From positions 3,066,001-3,130,000 of the forward strand of contig NZ_CP133265.1 in assembly GCF_030915505.1 (NCBI RefSeq): a stretch of DNA of 64,000 bases. Direction: 5' to 3'. This document shows positions 1 through 12,756 of this stretch, piece by piece; the first letter of the stretch is position 1, and every line of letters begins with the position of its first letter. This stretch comes from Neobacillus sp. OS1-2. Its GTDB lineage: Bacteria > Bacillota > Bacilli > Bacillales > Cytobacillaceae. Position numbers and translations under genes: made by a program. The notes beneath the pieces were generated by a model. That model worked only from the letters and a program-made list of their open reading frames with translations. It made no database searches and was not told where the DNA came from.

Positions 1-2
1 TT

Positions 3-599
3 ATTTATGGCTTCTTCCTTGTCCCATATGCTGTCTTTTCTGCCTTTTTTAATATATGGGATTTTAACGAGCGGTATATTGTAAAGGGGGAACTGGATCG
101 GATTTTAACGAGGCCCATCCACAGTCTGTTTCAAATCATACTGGAGCGGCTAGAGCTAGAGTCTTTATTAGGTTCGATAACAGGTCTTGCAATTATGTTT
201 TACGCAGGTTTCAGGCTTGGTATTACTATTGATTGGTACGACCCGATTTTGTTTATTATTTTCGTTATGGGCGGGGCACTTGTTTACGGGGGAATTTTCA
301 TTATGCTGGCCTGCATTAGTTTTTGGGCTGATGCCAGAACATCGCTTATGCCAATGATGTACAATATCAGCAATTATGGCCGTTATCCGGTCAATATCTA
401 TAATAAATTAATCCGCTTTGTCTTAACCTGGATCTTGCCCTTTGCTTTTGTTGGGGTCTATCCAGCAGCCTTTTTTCTTGAAAAACAAGAATGGTATTGG
501 TACGCCTATTTAACACCTCTTATCGGTGTTGTCTTTTTTACCCTCTCTGTTTTGCTTTGGAATCAGGGGGTGAAGAAATATCGCGGGGCGGGAAATTAA
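3..599 (+). CDS. ABC-2 family transporter permease, 5' partial
   Basis: The reading frame is open from base 3, so the start lies outside the window and only the last ~198 residues are present. Near the visible N-terminus is a KGELDRILTRPIHSLFQ stretch, typical of the DUF990/ABC2_membrane_6 permeases (this family reads RGxLDRxLxRPxxxLFQ). Hydrophobic membrane segments follow at about visible residues 60-80, 88-108, 140-160 and 168-188. Such permeases pair with an ABC ATPase for export; the ATPase and a second permease are expected just upstream. The family call is fairly safe, the substrate unknown. An internal ATG at 195 is not the real start because the homology begins upstream of it. Confidence 0.75.
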   Translation: MYGFFLVPYAVFSAFFNIWDFNERYIVKGELDRILTRPIHSLFQIILERLELESLLGSITGLAIMFYAGFRLGITIDWYDPILFIIFVMGGALVYGGIFIMLACISFWADARTSLMPMMYNISNYGRYPVNIYNKLIRFVLTWILPFAFVGVYPAAFFLEKQEWYWYAYLTPLIGVVFFTLSVLLWNQGVKKYRGAGN

Positions 600-668
600 T
601 GCTATTTTATTGACCAAGCCTGCATAGAAATAGAATAGAAGTAACCCGAGAGTTTGAGGTGGTCTTTC

Positions 669-1061
669 TTGATCTATTTCTTGCTGCCAATCGTCATTTT
701 CTGCATATTCATGAGCATCCGTACATTATTTGTGCCCAACACGATCAAGGGCAAATTAGTGTCTGTAGATAACTTTTTTTATCTTGGAACCTGTTATTTA
801 ACTGTGATTATCGGATTCGGACTTCTTTATCTCCTATTTCATTTAGTTGGCACGCCTGTTCTAAAGGAAGCGAGTCATAATCACGGGAAAAACATATTTG
901 AAACAAGCTTTTATTTTAGTGCGATGATGCTGTTTTCTGTTGGGAATGGGGATGTCATTCCACTGGGGATTGGTCGATTTATTGCGGTCACAGAAGCGCT
1001 AATTGGCTATACCTTACCTGCTGCTTTTGTTGCCCAAGTAATGTTTAATCGGGAAAAATAG
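669..1061 (+). CDS. Two-TM ion-channel-like membrane protein
   Basis: A ~130-residue membrane protein with an N-terminal helix, a second helix around residues 30-55, a re-entrant pore-like segment and a C-terminal helix. The segment FSVGNGDVIP resembles the selectivity filter of two-TM potassium channels (TVGYGD), with Asn in place of Tyr, so ion selectivity is uncertain. I place the start at TTG 669 because GAGGTGG at 656-662 lies six bases upstream; an earlier TTG at 654 overlaps that ribosome binding site. It sits between the ABC permease and bcp with no terminator seen before it. No regulatory domain (RCK) follows the pore. Confidence 0.6.
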   Translation: MIYFLLPIVIFCIFMSIRTLFVPNTIKGKLVSVDNFFYLGTCYLTVIIGFGLLYLLFHLVGTPVLKEASHNHGKNIFETSFYFSAMMLFSVGNGDVIPLGIGRFIAVTEALIGYTLPAAFVAQVMFNREK

Positions 1062-1143
1062 CTTTATTTGTGCAGAAAAGTTGTTTTGGAAAGAGAGTTT
1101 GGTTACGCTTATTTAGAAGAAATTTACATAATGGAGTGAGAAC

Positions 1144-1611
1144 ATGTCAATTGAAATTGGAAAAAAGGCCCCTGATTTTACATTAGCGGCCCATACAGGT
1201 GAATCCATTACATTATCAAACCTTAAGGGCAAACATGTCGTACTTTATTTTTATCCGAAAGACATGACACCTGGATGTACGACAGAAGCGTGTGATTTTC
1301 GTGATCAGATTCAACAATTTAATGAATTGAATGCGGTCATCTTAGGGGTTAGCCCAGACCCTGTAGAGCGCCATCAAAAGTTTGTGGAGAAATACGGTCT
1401 TCCGTTTTTATTACTCGCTGACACTGAGCACCAAGTAGCTGAGGCCTATGATGTGTGGAAGTTAAAGAAAAACTTTGGTAAAGAATATATGGGAATTGAA
1501 AGGACTACCTTTTTAATTGATCAGGAAGGGAACATCGCCAAAGAATGGCGTAAAGTTCAAGTAAAAGGACATGTGGAAGATGCGTTAACATATATACGTG
1601 AGAATTTGTAA
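1144..1611 (+). CDS. bcp: Thioredoxin-dependent thiol peroxidase (Bcp/PrxQ)
   Basis: Cytoplasmic peroxiredoxin of the PrxQ/BCP type that reduces hydrogen and organic peroxides, re-reduced by thioredoxin. The full 155 residues match the family. The PGCTTEAC motif carries the peroxidatic Cys45 and the nearby resolving Cys50, the five-residue spacing of two-Cys PrxQ. A ribosome binding site GGAGTG precedes ATG 1144. It is the ygaF equivalent of B. subtilis, again close to perR, which fits a peroxide-defence locus; no PerR box was seen in front of this gene. A terminator lies at 1715-1740. Confidence 0.93.
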   Translation: MSIEIGKKAPDFTLAAHTGESITLSNLKGKHVVLYFYPKDMTPGCTTEACDFRDQIQQFNELNAVILGVSPDPVERHQKFVEKYGLPFLLLADTEHQVAEAYDVWKLKKNFGKEYMGIERTTFLIDQEGNIAKEWRKVQVKGHVEDALTYIRENL

Positions 1612-1714
1612 TCAAAAGATTACGCCTATTTTCGCGATAAAAGGCATTTGTCCAATGCAATAAGAGGGAAAGTGAATATCATTTTATTAGGGCATACCTC
1701 CTCAGATAAATTTT

Positions 1715-1740
1715 TGGGTCCACAGTGACCCATTTTTTTT
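1715..1740 (+). terminator. Rho-independent terminator after bcp
   Basis: TGGGTC (1715-1720), a six-base loop and GACCCA (1727-1732) are followed by eight Ts. Confidence 0.75.
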
Positions 1741-1854
1741 ATGGAAAAGGGGCGGAGCGCCATATTGTTTTTTGTTGAAAAAAAGGGTTTTAGACTTTTA
1801 TACATAAAATATAAAAGAAATGGAAAACAACACTTTTATAGGGGGAATTTAAAA

Positions 1855-2412
1855 ATGAAGATTTATACTAAAACAGGTGATAAAGGAACAACATCGCTCA
1901 TTTATGGAACTAGGGTGGCAAAGAATGATATACGGGTCGAAGCATACGGAACCTGTGATGAAACCAATTCCATGATTGGACTGGCACTAAGTTATTTACT
2001 TAAGGAAAATTTTCTAGGGAAAGAAATAATTGAAAATGTATATCATAAAATACAAACAAACCTATTTCACGTGGGTGCCGAATTGGCGACACCGAAAGGG
2101 AAAGAAGTGAAGTGGTCACTATCACTTGAGGATATTGAAGAATTAGAACAACAAATAGATGCTTGTGAGACAGAGCTAACGGCACTAACGAATTTTATTC
2201 TACCAGGAGGGCATCCAGCGGGTGCAGCTTTTCATGTCGCTAGAACCGTTGCAAGGAGAGCGGAGAGGTGTGCGGTTTCACTGGGGGAAGAAGAAGTAAG
2301 CCCGCTTGTATTGGCCTATTTAAATCGGCTTTCAGACTTATTATTCGTGACGGCACGTTATGTGAATTATAAACTAGGAGCTACCGAGCAAACTTTGCAT
2401 GGAAAAAAGTAA
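1855..2412 (+). CDS. Cob(I)yrinic acid a,c-diamide adenosyltransferase, PduO type
   Basis: Transfers the adenosyl group of ATP to cob(I)alamin to make adenosylcobalamin. The N-terminal TKTGDKGTTSLIYG segment is the family's ATP-binding signature, and the C-terminal half has the conserved RRAERCAV helix. Length is 185 residues from ATG 1855, chosen because AGGGGG at ~1840-1845 precedes it; the frame is open upstream to 1741 but that part has no homology and sits behind the bcp terminator. It is an insertion relative to the B. subtilis bcp-ygzB-perR order. No cobalamin riboswitch is recognisable in the 115-base leader. Confidence 0.9.
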   Translation: MKIYTKTGDKGTTSLIYGTRVAKNDIRVEAYGTCDETNSMIGLALSYLLKENFLGKEIIENVYHKIQTNLFHVGAELATPKGKEVKWSLSLEDIEELEQQIDACETELTALTNFILPGGHPAGAAFHVARTVARRAERCAVSLGEEEVSPLVLAYLNRLSDLLFVTARYVNYKLGATEQTLHGKK

Positions 2413-2460
2413 CCGATGGATAGGCTGGGTCACCAAAAATGGTGCCTTGAGAGTACAATA

Positions 2461-2490
2461 TTGACAAAAGTAGTAATACCCTTGTAAAAT
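2461..2490 (+). promoter_or_regulatory. perR promoter (sigma-A type)
   Basis: TTGACA at 2461-2466 and TAAAAT at 2485-2490 with an 18-base spacer, directly upstream of the PerR box and perR. Confidence 0.75.
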
Positions 2491-2493
2491 AAA

Positions 2494-2508
2494 TTATAAC
2501 AATTATAA
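2494..2508 (+). promoter_or_regulatory. PerR box (autoregulation of perR)
   Basis: TTATAACAATTATAA matches the Bacillus Per box TTATAATNATTATAA at 14 of 15 positions. It lies just downstream of the -10 element, so PerR binding would block its own transcription, as known in B. subtilis. Confidence 0.85.
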
Positions 2509-2537
2509 TTTAAGAATACTTTTTAGAAAGAAGGTGC

Positions 2538-2975
2538 ATGACGATGAATCAGTTAAAAGAAGCGTTGGATACCTTGAAGGATACTGGGGTACGAATTACT
2601 CCGCAACGTCATGCGATACTTGAATATTTAATAAACTCGATGTCACATCCCACAGCAGATGAGATTTATAAAGCCCTTGAAGGAAAATTCCCTAATATGA
2701 GTGTGGCGACAGTTTACAATAATTTACGAGTATTTCGTGAGGTAGGTCTTGTAAAAGAGTTAACCTATGGGGATGCATCAGCCCGTTTTGATTTTGTTAC
2801 AACCAATCACTATCATGTTATTTGTGAACAGTGTGGTAAAATTGTTGATTTTCACTATCCAGGCTTAGACGAAGTGGAGCATCTTGCTTCCCATGTGACA
2901 GGTTTTAAAGTGGAAAATCACCGTATGGAAATTTACGGCTCATGTCCAGAATGTGCGAGTAAAGAGGTTCATTAG
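2538..2975 (+). CDS. perR: Peroxide stress regulator PerR (Fur family)
   Basis: Metal-dependent repressor of peroxide-defence genes. At 145 residues it equals B. subtilis PerR and the key residues fall at the same numbers: regulatory-metal ligands His37, Asp85, His91, His93, Asp104 and structural zinc cysteines Cys96, Cys99, Cys136, Cys139. The winged-helix DNA-binding half covers ~1-85. His37 and His91 are the residues oxidised by peroxide in B. subtilis. ATG 2538 gives the family length, but ATG 2544 is better spaced from the ribosome binding site (AGAAGG, 2529-2534), so the true start may be two codons later. It has its own promoter and PerR box. Confidence 0.96.
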   Translation: MTMNQLKEALDTLKDTGVRITPQRHAILEYLINSMSHPTADEIYKALEGKFPNMSVATVYNNLRVFREVGLVKELTYGDASARFDFVTTNHYHVICEQCGKIVDFHYPGLDEVEHLASHVTGFKVENHRMEIYGSCPECASKEVH

Positions 2976-2976
2976 A

Positions 2977-3038
2977 AAAAAGAGGGTGACATAAACCTAG
3001 CGGCTAAAAGCCACTGAGGTTTCGGTCAGCCTCTTTTT
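2977..3038. terminator. Bidirectional terminator between perR and ygzB
   Basis: AAAAAGAGG-G-TGAC (2977-2990) pairs with GTCA-G-CCTCTTTTT (3025-3038), with an internal CCT/AGG and GGCT/AGCC hairpin. A/T runs on both sides serve the two convergent genes; the ygzB stop codon lies inside the 3' arm. Confidence 0.75.
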
Positions 3039-3387
3039 ATTTTGACTTTTTACTGTTAAAGGATTCGTCAAATTTTATACCCTCGAGTTTAGGGTCTAGG
3101 GTCAATGGTTCGCGGCAATGCATACACATGTCCACCCTTCCAAGCATTTTTGTGGGTTTACCACAGCTTGGACATTTCACTTGAATGGTTTTGGTTGATA
3201 ACATACCGATCCAAAAATAGACAGCTGTACTAGCAATAATAAAAATAAGACCCAAAAGCATAAAGATGGTCATAATAACTGGTGAAGTACGAAAATAGAT
3301 TCCGGCATACATAACAATAAAACCAACAAAAATTAATGATAATGCAAAGGTACGGATTTTATTTATTTTACTCGAATATTTTGCCAT
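3037..3387 (-). CDS. ygzB: UPF0295 family membrane protein YgzB
   Basis: Small 116-residue protein of unknown function, the UPF0295 (YgzB) family. Two membrane helices (~14-34 and 38-60) are followed by a zinc-ribbon-like pair CPSC (~73-76) and CMHC (~88-91) and a charged tail. In B. subtilis ygzB also neighbours perR. The start is ATG 3387, preceded by a GGAGGG ribosome binding site. It converges with perR and shares its terminator. Confidence 0.88.
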   Translation of the reverse strand: MAKYSSKINKIRTFALSLIFVGFIVMYAGIYFRTSPVIMTIFMLLGLIFIIASTAVYFWIGMLSTKTIQVKCPSCGKPTKMLGRVDMCMHCREPLTLDPKLEGIKFDESFNSKKSK

Positions 3388-3537
3388 GCCTCTCCCTCCT
3401 AGAGAAACTATACCATATTTAGATGCTAAGAAAAAACGCTTAGCAAAGAATGTCGAAATTTGTCTTGGATGAAAGAAGGAAATAGAGAATCACTGTCGAA
3501 CATATTAAACTTACCTGAAAAAATGGAGGAATGATGA

Positions 3538-4413
3538 ATGGAAGACATCCTTCGGCCTATTTACCAAGAAAGGGCGAGCCAATCAAATACTCTTGGAGTT
3601 TTGCTGATTGAAAAGAAACAAAAATCAAGTCATGTGACAGAATCTTTTGATGAAATATTATTAATCATTGTTAAAGAGGCGGATCAGCCGCTATTCATAA
3701 AACATTATTCGTATAATAATCAAAAGGCTGCCATGCATGTCATTACAGAGTCACAATTACAGGAATGGTTATTATTAGGAACGAACCGAAGAATTTTTGA
3801 ATGGATTCATGAGGCGAAAATCCTGTTTGATCGGAACGAAAATGTTGCCAATTTAAAAATGGAATTAAGTGAATTTCCTTTTAATGGGCGAAAAATTAAA
3901 ATGGGCTTAGAATTTGCCAAGTTAATACGCCGTTATGTAGATGGAAAGGCTTTATTCGAAAGTAAGCAGTTTTTGGATGCCTATAATTATGTTGTTCATT
4001 CCCTACACCATCTTGCACGATTAGCGGTGATTGAAAATGGTTTACATCCAGAGCTCACTGTTTGGCAACAAGTCAAACAAATCGAACCGGAAATCTTTAA
4101 ATTATATGAAGAACTTGTAAATAGTGAAGAAACACTTGAGAAACGGCTCGAACTGCTCTTCCTTGCAAGTGAATTCATGATCCATTTCAGGACAAATATC
4201 GGTACGGCACATTTATTAGAAGTTTTAAGCAAAAAGGAATATTGGCAGTTTAATGAAATTATGAGCGAAAAGGAATTAATTCCTTATTCTGTTGATTTGG
4301 CGGTACTAATAGAGTATTTAATTGAAAAACATTTACTTGATGTAGTAAATATTGAAACGAAGGGCCAAGGGATTTATCATCGATGTTATTGTGTGCATAA
4401 AAAATTATCGTAA
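3538..4413 (+). CDS. ygxA: Nucleotidyltransferase-like protein YgxA
   Basis: A 291-residue protein equivalent to B. subtilis YgxA, annotated only as nucleotidyltransferase-like. The N-terminal ~110 residues look like a degenerate nucleotidyltransferase fold (LLIIVKEAD strand region) and the C-terminal ~180 are helical. The role is unknown. Its position immediately upstream of the rrn operon is conserved with B. subtilis. ATG 3538 is preceded by GGAGG at 3525-3529. Confidence 0.8.
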   Translation: MEDILRPIYQERASQSNTLGVLLIEKKQKSSHVTESFDEILLIIVKEADQPLFIKHYSYNNQKAAMHVITESQLQEWLLLGTNRRIFEWIHEAKILFDRNENVANLKMELSEFPFNGRKIKMGLEFAKLIRRYVDGKALFESKQFLDAYNYVVHSLHHLARLAVIENGLHPELTVWQQVKQIEPEIFKLYEELVNSEETLEKRLELLFLASEFMIHFRTNIGTAHLLEVLSKKEYWQFNEIMSEKELIPYSVDLAVLIEYLIEKHLLDVVNIETKGQGIYHRCYCVHKKLS

Positions 4414-4430
4414 AAAAACAACAAAAGGTG

Positions 4431-4459
4431 TTGACCTTTTTCTTTTTCCTTGGTATATT
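4431..4459 (+). promoter_or_regulatory. rrn promoter P1
   Basis: TTGACC (4431-4436), 17-base spacer, TATATT (4454-4459). Distal of two tandem rRNA promoters. Confidence 0.85.
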
Positions 4460-4461
4460 AA

Positions 4462-4508
4462 TAACCGTCGCTGCGAAACATTCACATATAACCTTCGCAA
4501 GTGGCGGT
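4462..4508 (+). other. Imperfect hairpin between rrn P1 and P2
   Basis: AACCG..GCGAA (from 4463) pairs imperfectly with TTCGC..GCGGTT (to 4508). It would be transcribed only from P1. There is no T run, so it is not an ordinary terminator. Confidence 0.4.
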
Positions 4509-4522
4509 TGTTAAAAAATATA

Positions 4523-4552
4523 TTGACATCGTAAAAAGCTTTGTGGTATATT
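4523..4552 (+). promoter_or_regulatory. rrn promoter P2
   Basis: TTGACA (4523-4528), 18-base spacer, TATATT (4547-4552). Proximal rRNA promoter, ~130 bases before 16S. Confidence 0.88.
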
Positions 4553-4583
4553 AAGAAAGTCGCTTACGACAGTTAAAGAAAAT

Positions 4584-4598
4584 TGTTCTTTGAAAACT
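4584..4598 (+). promoter_or_regulatory. rrn leader boxA antitermination element
   Basis: TGTTCTTTGAAAACT matches the boxA core used for NusB/S10-dependent antitermination of rRNA operons. The same core recurs in the 16S-23S spacer at ~6321-6335. Confidence 0.75.
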
Positions 4599-4681
4599 AA
4601 ACAAACAAAAACGTCAACAAACAATATTTTTTAGTTTCAATATAGATGAAACTAAGCCAACGTAACAAATGAGCTAATCAA

Positions 4682-9355
<4,674 letters not shown>

Positions 9356-9434
9356 TAATTTTAGGTAAACTCAAGTTTACAAACTTCTTCTGCATTATCT
9401 AGTTTTGAGAGAATGAAAAAATTTAAAATTTCTC

Positions 9435-9462
9435 TTGAAAAAAACAAAAAAGACATTATAAT
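9435..9462 (+). promoter_or_regulatory. Putative internal promoter before 5S rRNA and the tRNA array
   Basis: TTGAAA (9435-9440), 16-base spacer, perfect TATAAT (9457-9462), ~20 bases before the 5S gene in an AT-rich spacer. It could give extra transcription of 5S and the 16 tRNAs independently of rrn P1/P2. Confidence 0.5.
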
Positions 9463-9483
9463 AAAATAGTGTCGAAAAAATAG

Positions 9484-9600
<117 letters not shown>

Positions 9601-9614
9601 TGTTATCTTATTAT

Positions 9615-9689
9615 TCCGCAGTAGCTCAGTGGTAGAGCTATCGGCTGTTAACCGATCGGTCGTAGGTTCGAGTCCTACCTGCGGAGCCA
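9615..9689 (+). tRNA. tRNA-Asn (GTT)
   Basis: Cloverleaf with acceptor TCCGCAG/CTGCGGA, anticodon loop CTGTTAA and encoded CCA. First of 16 tRNAs in the B. subtilis trnD order (Asn-Ser-Glu-Val-fMet-Asp-Phe-Thr-Tyr-Trp-His-Gln-Gly-Cys-Leu-Leu). Confidence 0.97.
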
Positions 9690-9696
9690 TTTATAT

Positions 9697-9788
9697 GGAG
9701 AGCTGTCCGAGTGGCCGAAGGAGCACGATTGGAAATCGTGTAGGCGGGTAACCCTGTCTCAAGGGTTCAAATCCCTTGCTCTCCGCCA
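9697..9788 (+). tRNA. tRNA-Ser (GGA)
   Basis: Class II tRNA of 92 nt with a long variable arm, anticodon loop TTGGAAA and encoded CCA. Confidence 0.96.
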
Positions 9789-9802
9789 TAAATATTCATT
9801 AT

Positions 9803-9877
9803 GGCCCCTTGGTCAAGCGGTTAAGACACCTCCCTTTCACGGAGGTAACACGGGTTCGAGTCCCGTAGGGGTCACCA
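9803..9877 (+). tRNA. tRNA-Glu (TTC)
   Basis: Acceptor begins GGCCCCT, anticodon loop CTTTCAC, T-loop TTCGAGT, encoded CCA. Confidence 0.96.
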
Positions 9878-9883
9878 TTATTC

Positions 9884-9959
9884 GGAGGATTAGCTCAGCT
9901 GGGAGAGCATCTGCCTTACAAGCAGAGGGTCGGCGGTTCGATCCCGTCATCCTCCACCA
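9884..9959 (+). tRNA. tRNA-Val (TAC)
   Basis: Acceptor GGAGGAT/ATCCTCC, anticodon loop CTTACAA, encoded CCA. Confidence 0.97.
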
Positions 9960-9970
9960 TATTTTATTAT

Positions 9971-10044
<74 letters not shown>

Positions 10045-10047
10045 TTT

Positions 10048-10124
10048 GGTCTGGTAGTTCAGTTGGTTAGAATGCCTGCCTGTCACGCAGGAGGTCGCGG
10101 GTTCGAGTCCCGTCCAGACCGCCA
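10048..10124 (+). tRNA. tRNA-Asp (GTC)
   Basis: Acceptor GGTCTGG/CCAGACC, anticodon loop CTGTCAC, encoded CCA. Only three bases separate it from tRNA-fMet. Confidence 0.97.
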
Positions 10125-10132
10125 TCTAGAGT

Positions 10133-10208
10133 GGCTCAGTAGCTCAGTCGGTAGAGCAAAGGACTGAAAATCCTTGTGTCGGCGGTTCGATTCCGTCCTG
10201 AGCCACCA
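10133..10208 (+). tRNA. tRNA-Phe (GAA)
   Basis: Acceptor GGCTCAG/CTGAGCC, anticodon loop CTGAAAA, encoded CCA. Confidence 0.97.
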
Positions 10209-10222
10209 TTTTTCTTTTGATT

Positions 10223-10295
10223 GCCGATGTAGCTCAATTGGTAGAGCAACTGAATCGTAATCAGTAGGTTGGGGGTTCAATTCCTCTCGTCGGCA
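10223..10295 (+). tRNA. tRNA-Thr (CGT), no encoded CCA
   Basis: Acceptor GCCGATG/CGTCGGC, anticodon stem ACTGA/TCAGT and loop ATCGTAA, giving anticodon CGT (reads ACG). The discriminator A is followed by CCTT, not CCA. The anticodon differs from the TGT I would expect at this place in the trnD order. Confidence 0.9.
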
Positions 10296-10326
10296 CCTTA
10301 AGCTGGCAATTACTTTACTTATATGT

Positions 10327-10411
10327 GGAGGGGTAGCGAAGTGGCTAAACGCGGCGGACTGTAAATCCGCTCCCTCCGGGTTCGGCGGTTCGAATCCGTC
10401 CCCCTCCACCA
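10327..10411 (+). tRNA. tRNA-Tyr (GTA)
   Basis: Class II tRNA, acceptor GGAGGGG/CCCCTCC, anticodon loop CTGTAAA, encoded CCA. Confidence 0.97.
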
Positions 10412-10416
10412 TTTAT

Positions 10417-10490
10417 AGGGGTATAGTTTAAAGGTAGAACGAAGGTCTCCAAAACCTTTGGTGTGGGTTCAATTCCTACTACCCCTGCCA
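10417..10490 (+). tRNA. tRNA-Trp (CCA)
   Basis: Acceptor AGGGGTA/TACCCCT, anticodon loop CTCCAAA, encoded CCA. Confidence 0.97.
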
Positions 10491-10500
10491 ATATTGTTAT

Positions 10501-10577
10501 GGCGATTGTGGCGAAGTGGTTAACGCACCTGATTGTGGTTCAGGCATTCGTGGGTTCGATTCCCATCAGTCGCCCCA
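10501..10577 (+). tRNA. tRNA-His (GTG)
   Basis: Begins GGCGATT with the extra G-1 position pairing to C73 typical of tRNA-His; anticodon loop TTGTGGT; encoded CCA. Confidence 0.96.
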
Positions 10578-10617
10578 TAATATTTTTATTGAATATCTTT
10601 AAGAGTTATATTATCAT

Positions 10618-10692
10618 TGGGCTATAGCCAAGCGGTAAGGCATCGCACTTTGACTGCGACATGCGTTGGTTCAAATCCAGCTAGCCCAGCCA
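10618..10692 (+). tRNA. tRNA-Gln (TTG)
   Basis: Acceptor TGGGCTA/TAGCCCA, anticodon loop CTTTGAC, encoded CCA. Confidence 0.97.
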
Positions 10693-10696
10693 TTTT

Positions 10697-10771
10697 GCGG
10701 AAGTAGTTCAGTGGTAGAACATCACCTTGCCAAGGTGGGGGTCGCGGGTTCGAATCCCGTCTTCCGCTCCA
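10697..10771 (+). tRNA. tRNA-Gly (GCC)
   Basis: Acceptor GCGGAAG/CTTCCGC, anticodon loop TTGCCAA, encoded CCA. Confidence 0.97.
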
Positions 10772-10779
10772 AATAATCC

Positions 10780-10853
<74 letters not shown>

Positions 10854-10897
10854 AAATTCACTTACAAACTTTAAATATGCTAAGGCGAATTTATTTC

Positions 10898-10983
10898 GCC
10901 GGGGTGGCGGAACTGGCAGACGCACAGGACTTAAAATCCTGCGGTAGGTGACTACCGTACCGGTTCGATTCCGGTCCTCGGCA
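10898..10983 (+). tRNA. tRNA-Leu (TAA), no encoded CCA
   Basis: Class II tRNA with acceptor GCCGGGG/CCTCGGC, anticodon stem-loop CAGGA-CTTAAAA-TCCTG and a long variable arm. The sequence after the discriminator A is TTG, not CCA. Confidence 0.95.
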
Positions 10984-11006
10984 TTGCTTTACAAACATTT
11001 TAATAT

Positions 11007-11088
11007 GCCGGTGTGGCGGAATTGGCAGACGCGCACGACTCAAAATCGTGTTCCTTCTGGAGTGTCGGTTCGACCCCGACCACCGGTA
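11007..11088 (+). tRNA. tRNA-Leu (CAA), no encoded CCA
   Basis: Class II tRNA with acceptor GCCGGTG/CACCGGT and anticodon stem-loop CACGA-CTCAAAA-TCGTG. The discriminator A is followed by TCA instead of CCA. Last tRNA of the array. Confidence 0.95.
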
Positions 11089-11140
11089 TCACAAAGACTA
11101 CGTTATCATTCGCTCAATAAGCGAGAATATGCGTAATATC

Positions 11141-11176
11141 AAGCGTTTTCTACTACGGTAGAAGACGCTTTTTATT
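11141..11176 (+). terminator. Terminator of the rrn-tRNA operon
   Basis: AGCGT..TTCTAC pairs with GTAGAA..ACGCT around a TACG loop, followed by TTTTTATTGTTTT. A second small hairpin (TTCGCT/AGCGAG, 11110-11125) precedes it. Confidence 0.8.
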
Positions 11177-11261
11177 GTTTTAAGCATCAAAATTTCCGTT
11201 AACTACTGCGCTCTAATCGTGTGCGACGAATATTACGGCAATATACAGGAGGTAGTATTTA

Positions 11262-11579
11262 ATGGCAAGACGTAGCAGAGCTTAAGCCGTACCATATGAC
11301 GGAAGAGCACATTAAAGAGAACGTTATTTTATATTTGCGCAAATACAAGGGCACTAAAGTAGTTACGGTGAATACTTTAGTGCGTGCGCTGCGGGTGTTC
11401 TTTAATTTTCTACATAGAGAGAAGCAAATCCCGAACATTCCTTTCGAAAATATTAAGCTATTAAAAGACAGAAAGCATAGTATAGCGACCTTTACGAAAG
11501 AACAACTGAAAACCTTATTCAGTCAGCCCAACTTAAAGACGTTTACAAGCGTTAGAGATTATACGATGGTGTTGCTTTT
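11262..11579 (+). pseudogene. Remnant of a tyrosine recombinase (XerC/D-type integrase)
   Basis: A good ribosome binding site (GGAGG, 11248-11252) precedes ATG 11262, but that frame stops after seven codons. The +1 frame then reads ELKPYHMTEEHIKENVILYL and on through a SAM-like core-binding domain (RALRVFFNFLHREKQIPNIPF) and the very start of a catalytic domain (FTKEQLKTLF..RDYTMVLLF). The reading runs out at ~11579, directly against the 3' end of lgt, so the catalytic R-H-R-Y part is missing. It is thus both frameshifted at the 5' end and truncated. Its position just after a tRNA-Leu array suggests an old integration event. The longest intact ORF is 11296-11649, whose last ~23 codons are antisense to the lgt end. 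Confidence 0.7.
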
Positions 11580-11587
11580 TACTTCTC

Positions 11588-12418
11588 TTATTGTATTTTT
11601 TCACCATTATATTTATTATTTGCTTGACCTGACTTACGTCGATGAATAATGATTACGACACCAATAATAAAGATCAAAATCGAAATTATTTGTGCAATTC
11701 TTAGTGAACCAAAAATATAAAGACTATCCGTACGCATACCTTCTATAAAAAAGCGACCAATAGAATACCAGATAGCATAACTTAAAAATACCTCACCTCT
11801 TCGCGGATTATATCTACGTAAAATAAGTAAGAATGCCAGTCCTAAAATATTCCATAGGGACTCATATAGGAAGGTAGGGTGATACAAAACCCCTTCAATA
11901 ACCATTTGATTCGAAATAAAATTAGGCAGGTAGTGAAGAAAATGATTATAGGCTGCTTCTGAAACAGGGCCACCATGGGCTTCCTGGTTCATGAAATTTC
12001 CCCACCGCCCAATTGCTTGTCCTAAGATAATGCCTGGTGCTGCAATGTCAGCTAATTTCCAGAACGATATCTTTTTTACACGTGCAAATATGACGGCAGT
12101 AATGACTGAGCCAATTAGAGCACCGTGGATAGCAATACCGCCTTCCCAAATGGCAAACACACCCCACCAAGGTCCATCAACATATTGATCCCATTCAAAA
12201 ATAACGTAGTAAATTCTAGCAGAGATGACTGCAACCGGAATGGCAAAAATAACAAGATCTACAAAAAGGTCTTTCTTCAATCCAAGGCGATCAGCTTCCT
12301 TCATCGAAAGCCACAGTCCTGAAATTATACTTATTGCAATAATAACCCCATACCAATAAATAGTAAGCGGCCCAATATTTAGAAACACCCTATCTAGGGC
12401 AGAACCACTAAACGTCAA
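11588..12418 (-). CDS. lgt: Prolipoprotein diacylglyceryl transferase
   Basis: Integral membrane enzyme that moves diacylglycerol from phosphatidylglycerol to the lipobox cysteine of prolipoproteins. About 276 residues with seven hydrophobic segments; the Lgt signature [18 protein letters not shown] is intact, as are the HGALIG and HPTFLYES motifs. I choose TTG 12418: GGAG (12427-12430) sits eight bases upstream and the N-terminus then has the same length as B. subtilis Lgt (24 residues to WYG). ATG 12439 has no ribosome binding site. In B. subtilis lgt lies in the hprK-lgt-ppaX operon, so this lone copy may be a second, accessory one. Confidence 0.93.
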   Translation of the reverse strand: MTFSGSALDRVFLNIGPLTIYWYGVIIAISIISGLWLSMKEADRLGLKKDLFVDLVIFAIPVAVISARIYYVIFEWDQYVDGPWWGVFAIWEGGIAIHGALIGSVITAVIFARVKKISFWKLADIAAPGIILGQAIGRWGNFMNQEAHGGPVSEAAYNHFLHYLPNFISNQMVIEGVLYHPTFLYESLWNILGLAFLLILRRYNPRRGEVFLSYAIWYSIGRFFIEGMRTDSLYIFGSLRIAQIISILIFIIGVVIIIHRRKSGQANNKYNGEKIQ

Positions 12419-12756
12419 ACGTATCACTCCTTCATCCATCTAAATCTACAAATTAGAGATTTGTTTCTTTTGCCTAAGAATTAGCAGTTAAAATTTACAT
12501 TTCCAACTTATAAACAAACACTTGATAATTTTAATTGAGAATATTAATCAAAATGAATCTCATTATAATTAATATTGATAAAAAATAGAATGCCCTTTAA
12601 CAGAAGTGAGCGTGAAAAAGAAGATGTGTGAAGGCAACTACCCCCACTATATAGTGAACTGTTTCAGAAAGTAGAACATCGTTAAAAGGTTTATCTTTAC
12701 GAACCTAGTAGTAAGAGGAAATTATTACATTAAGGTACTTCATTCCTCAAATTCAC
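12419..12756. promoter_or_regulatory. AT-rich intergenic region with possible Fur-like operator upstream of lgt
   Basis: This 338-base stretch holds no convincing gene. At ~12514-12575 there is a run of overlapping imperfect repeats (TGATAAT, TTGAGAATATTAATCA, ATGAATCTCATTATAA, TTGATAA) resembling partial 7-1-7 Fur/PerR half-sites and lying ~100-160 bases before the lgt start. A 12-base palindrome CACTATATAGTG is at 12645-12656. Neither is strong enough to name a regulator. Confidence 0.3.

Noticed and set aside
1741-1854. Cobalamin riboswitch before the adenosyltransferase
   Set aside because: The leader is short and lacks the B12-box and the expected long folded aptamer.
12645-12685. Insertion-sequence end at the CACTATATAGTG palindrome
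   Set aside because: No transposase or matching second end is visible nearby.
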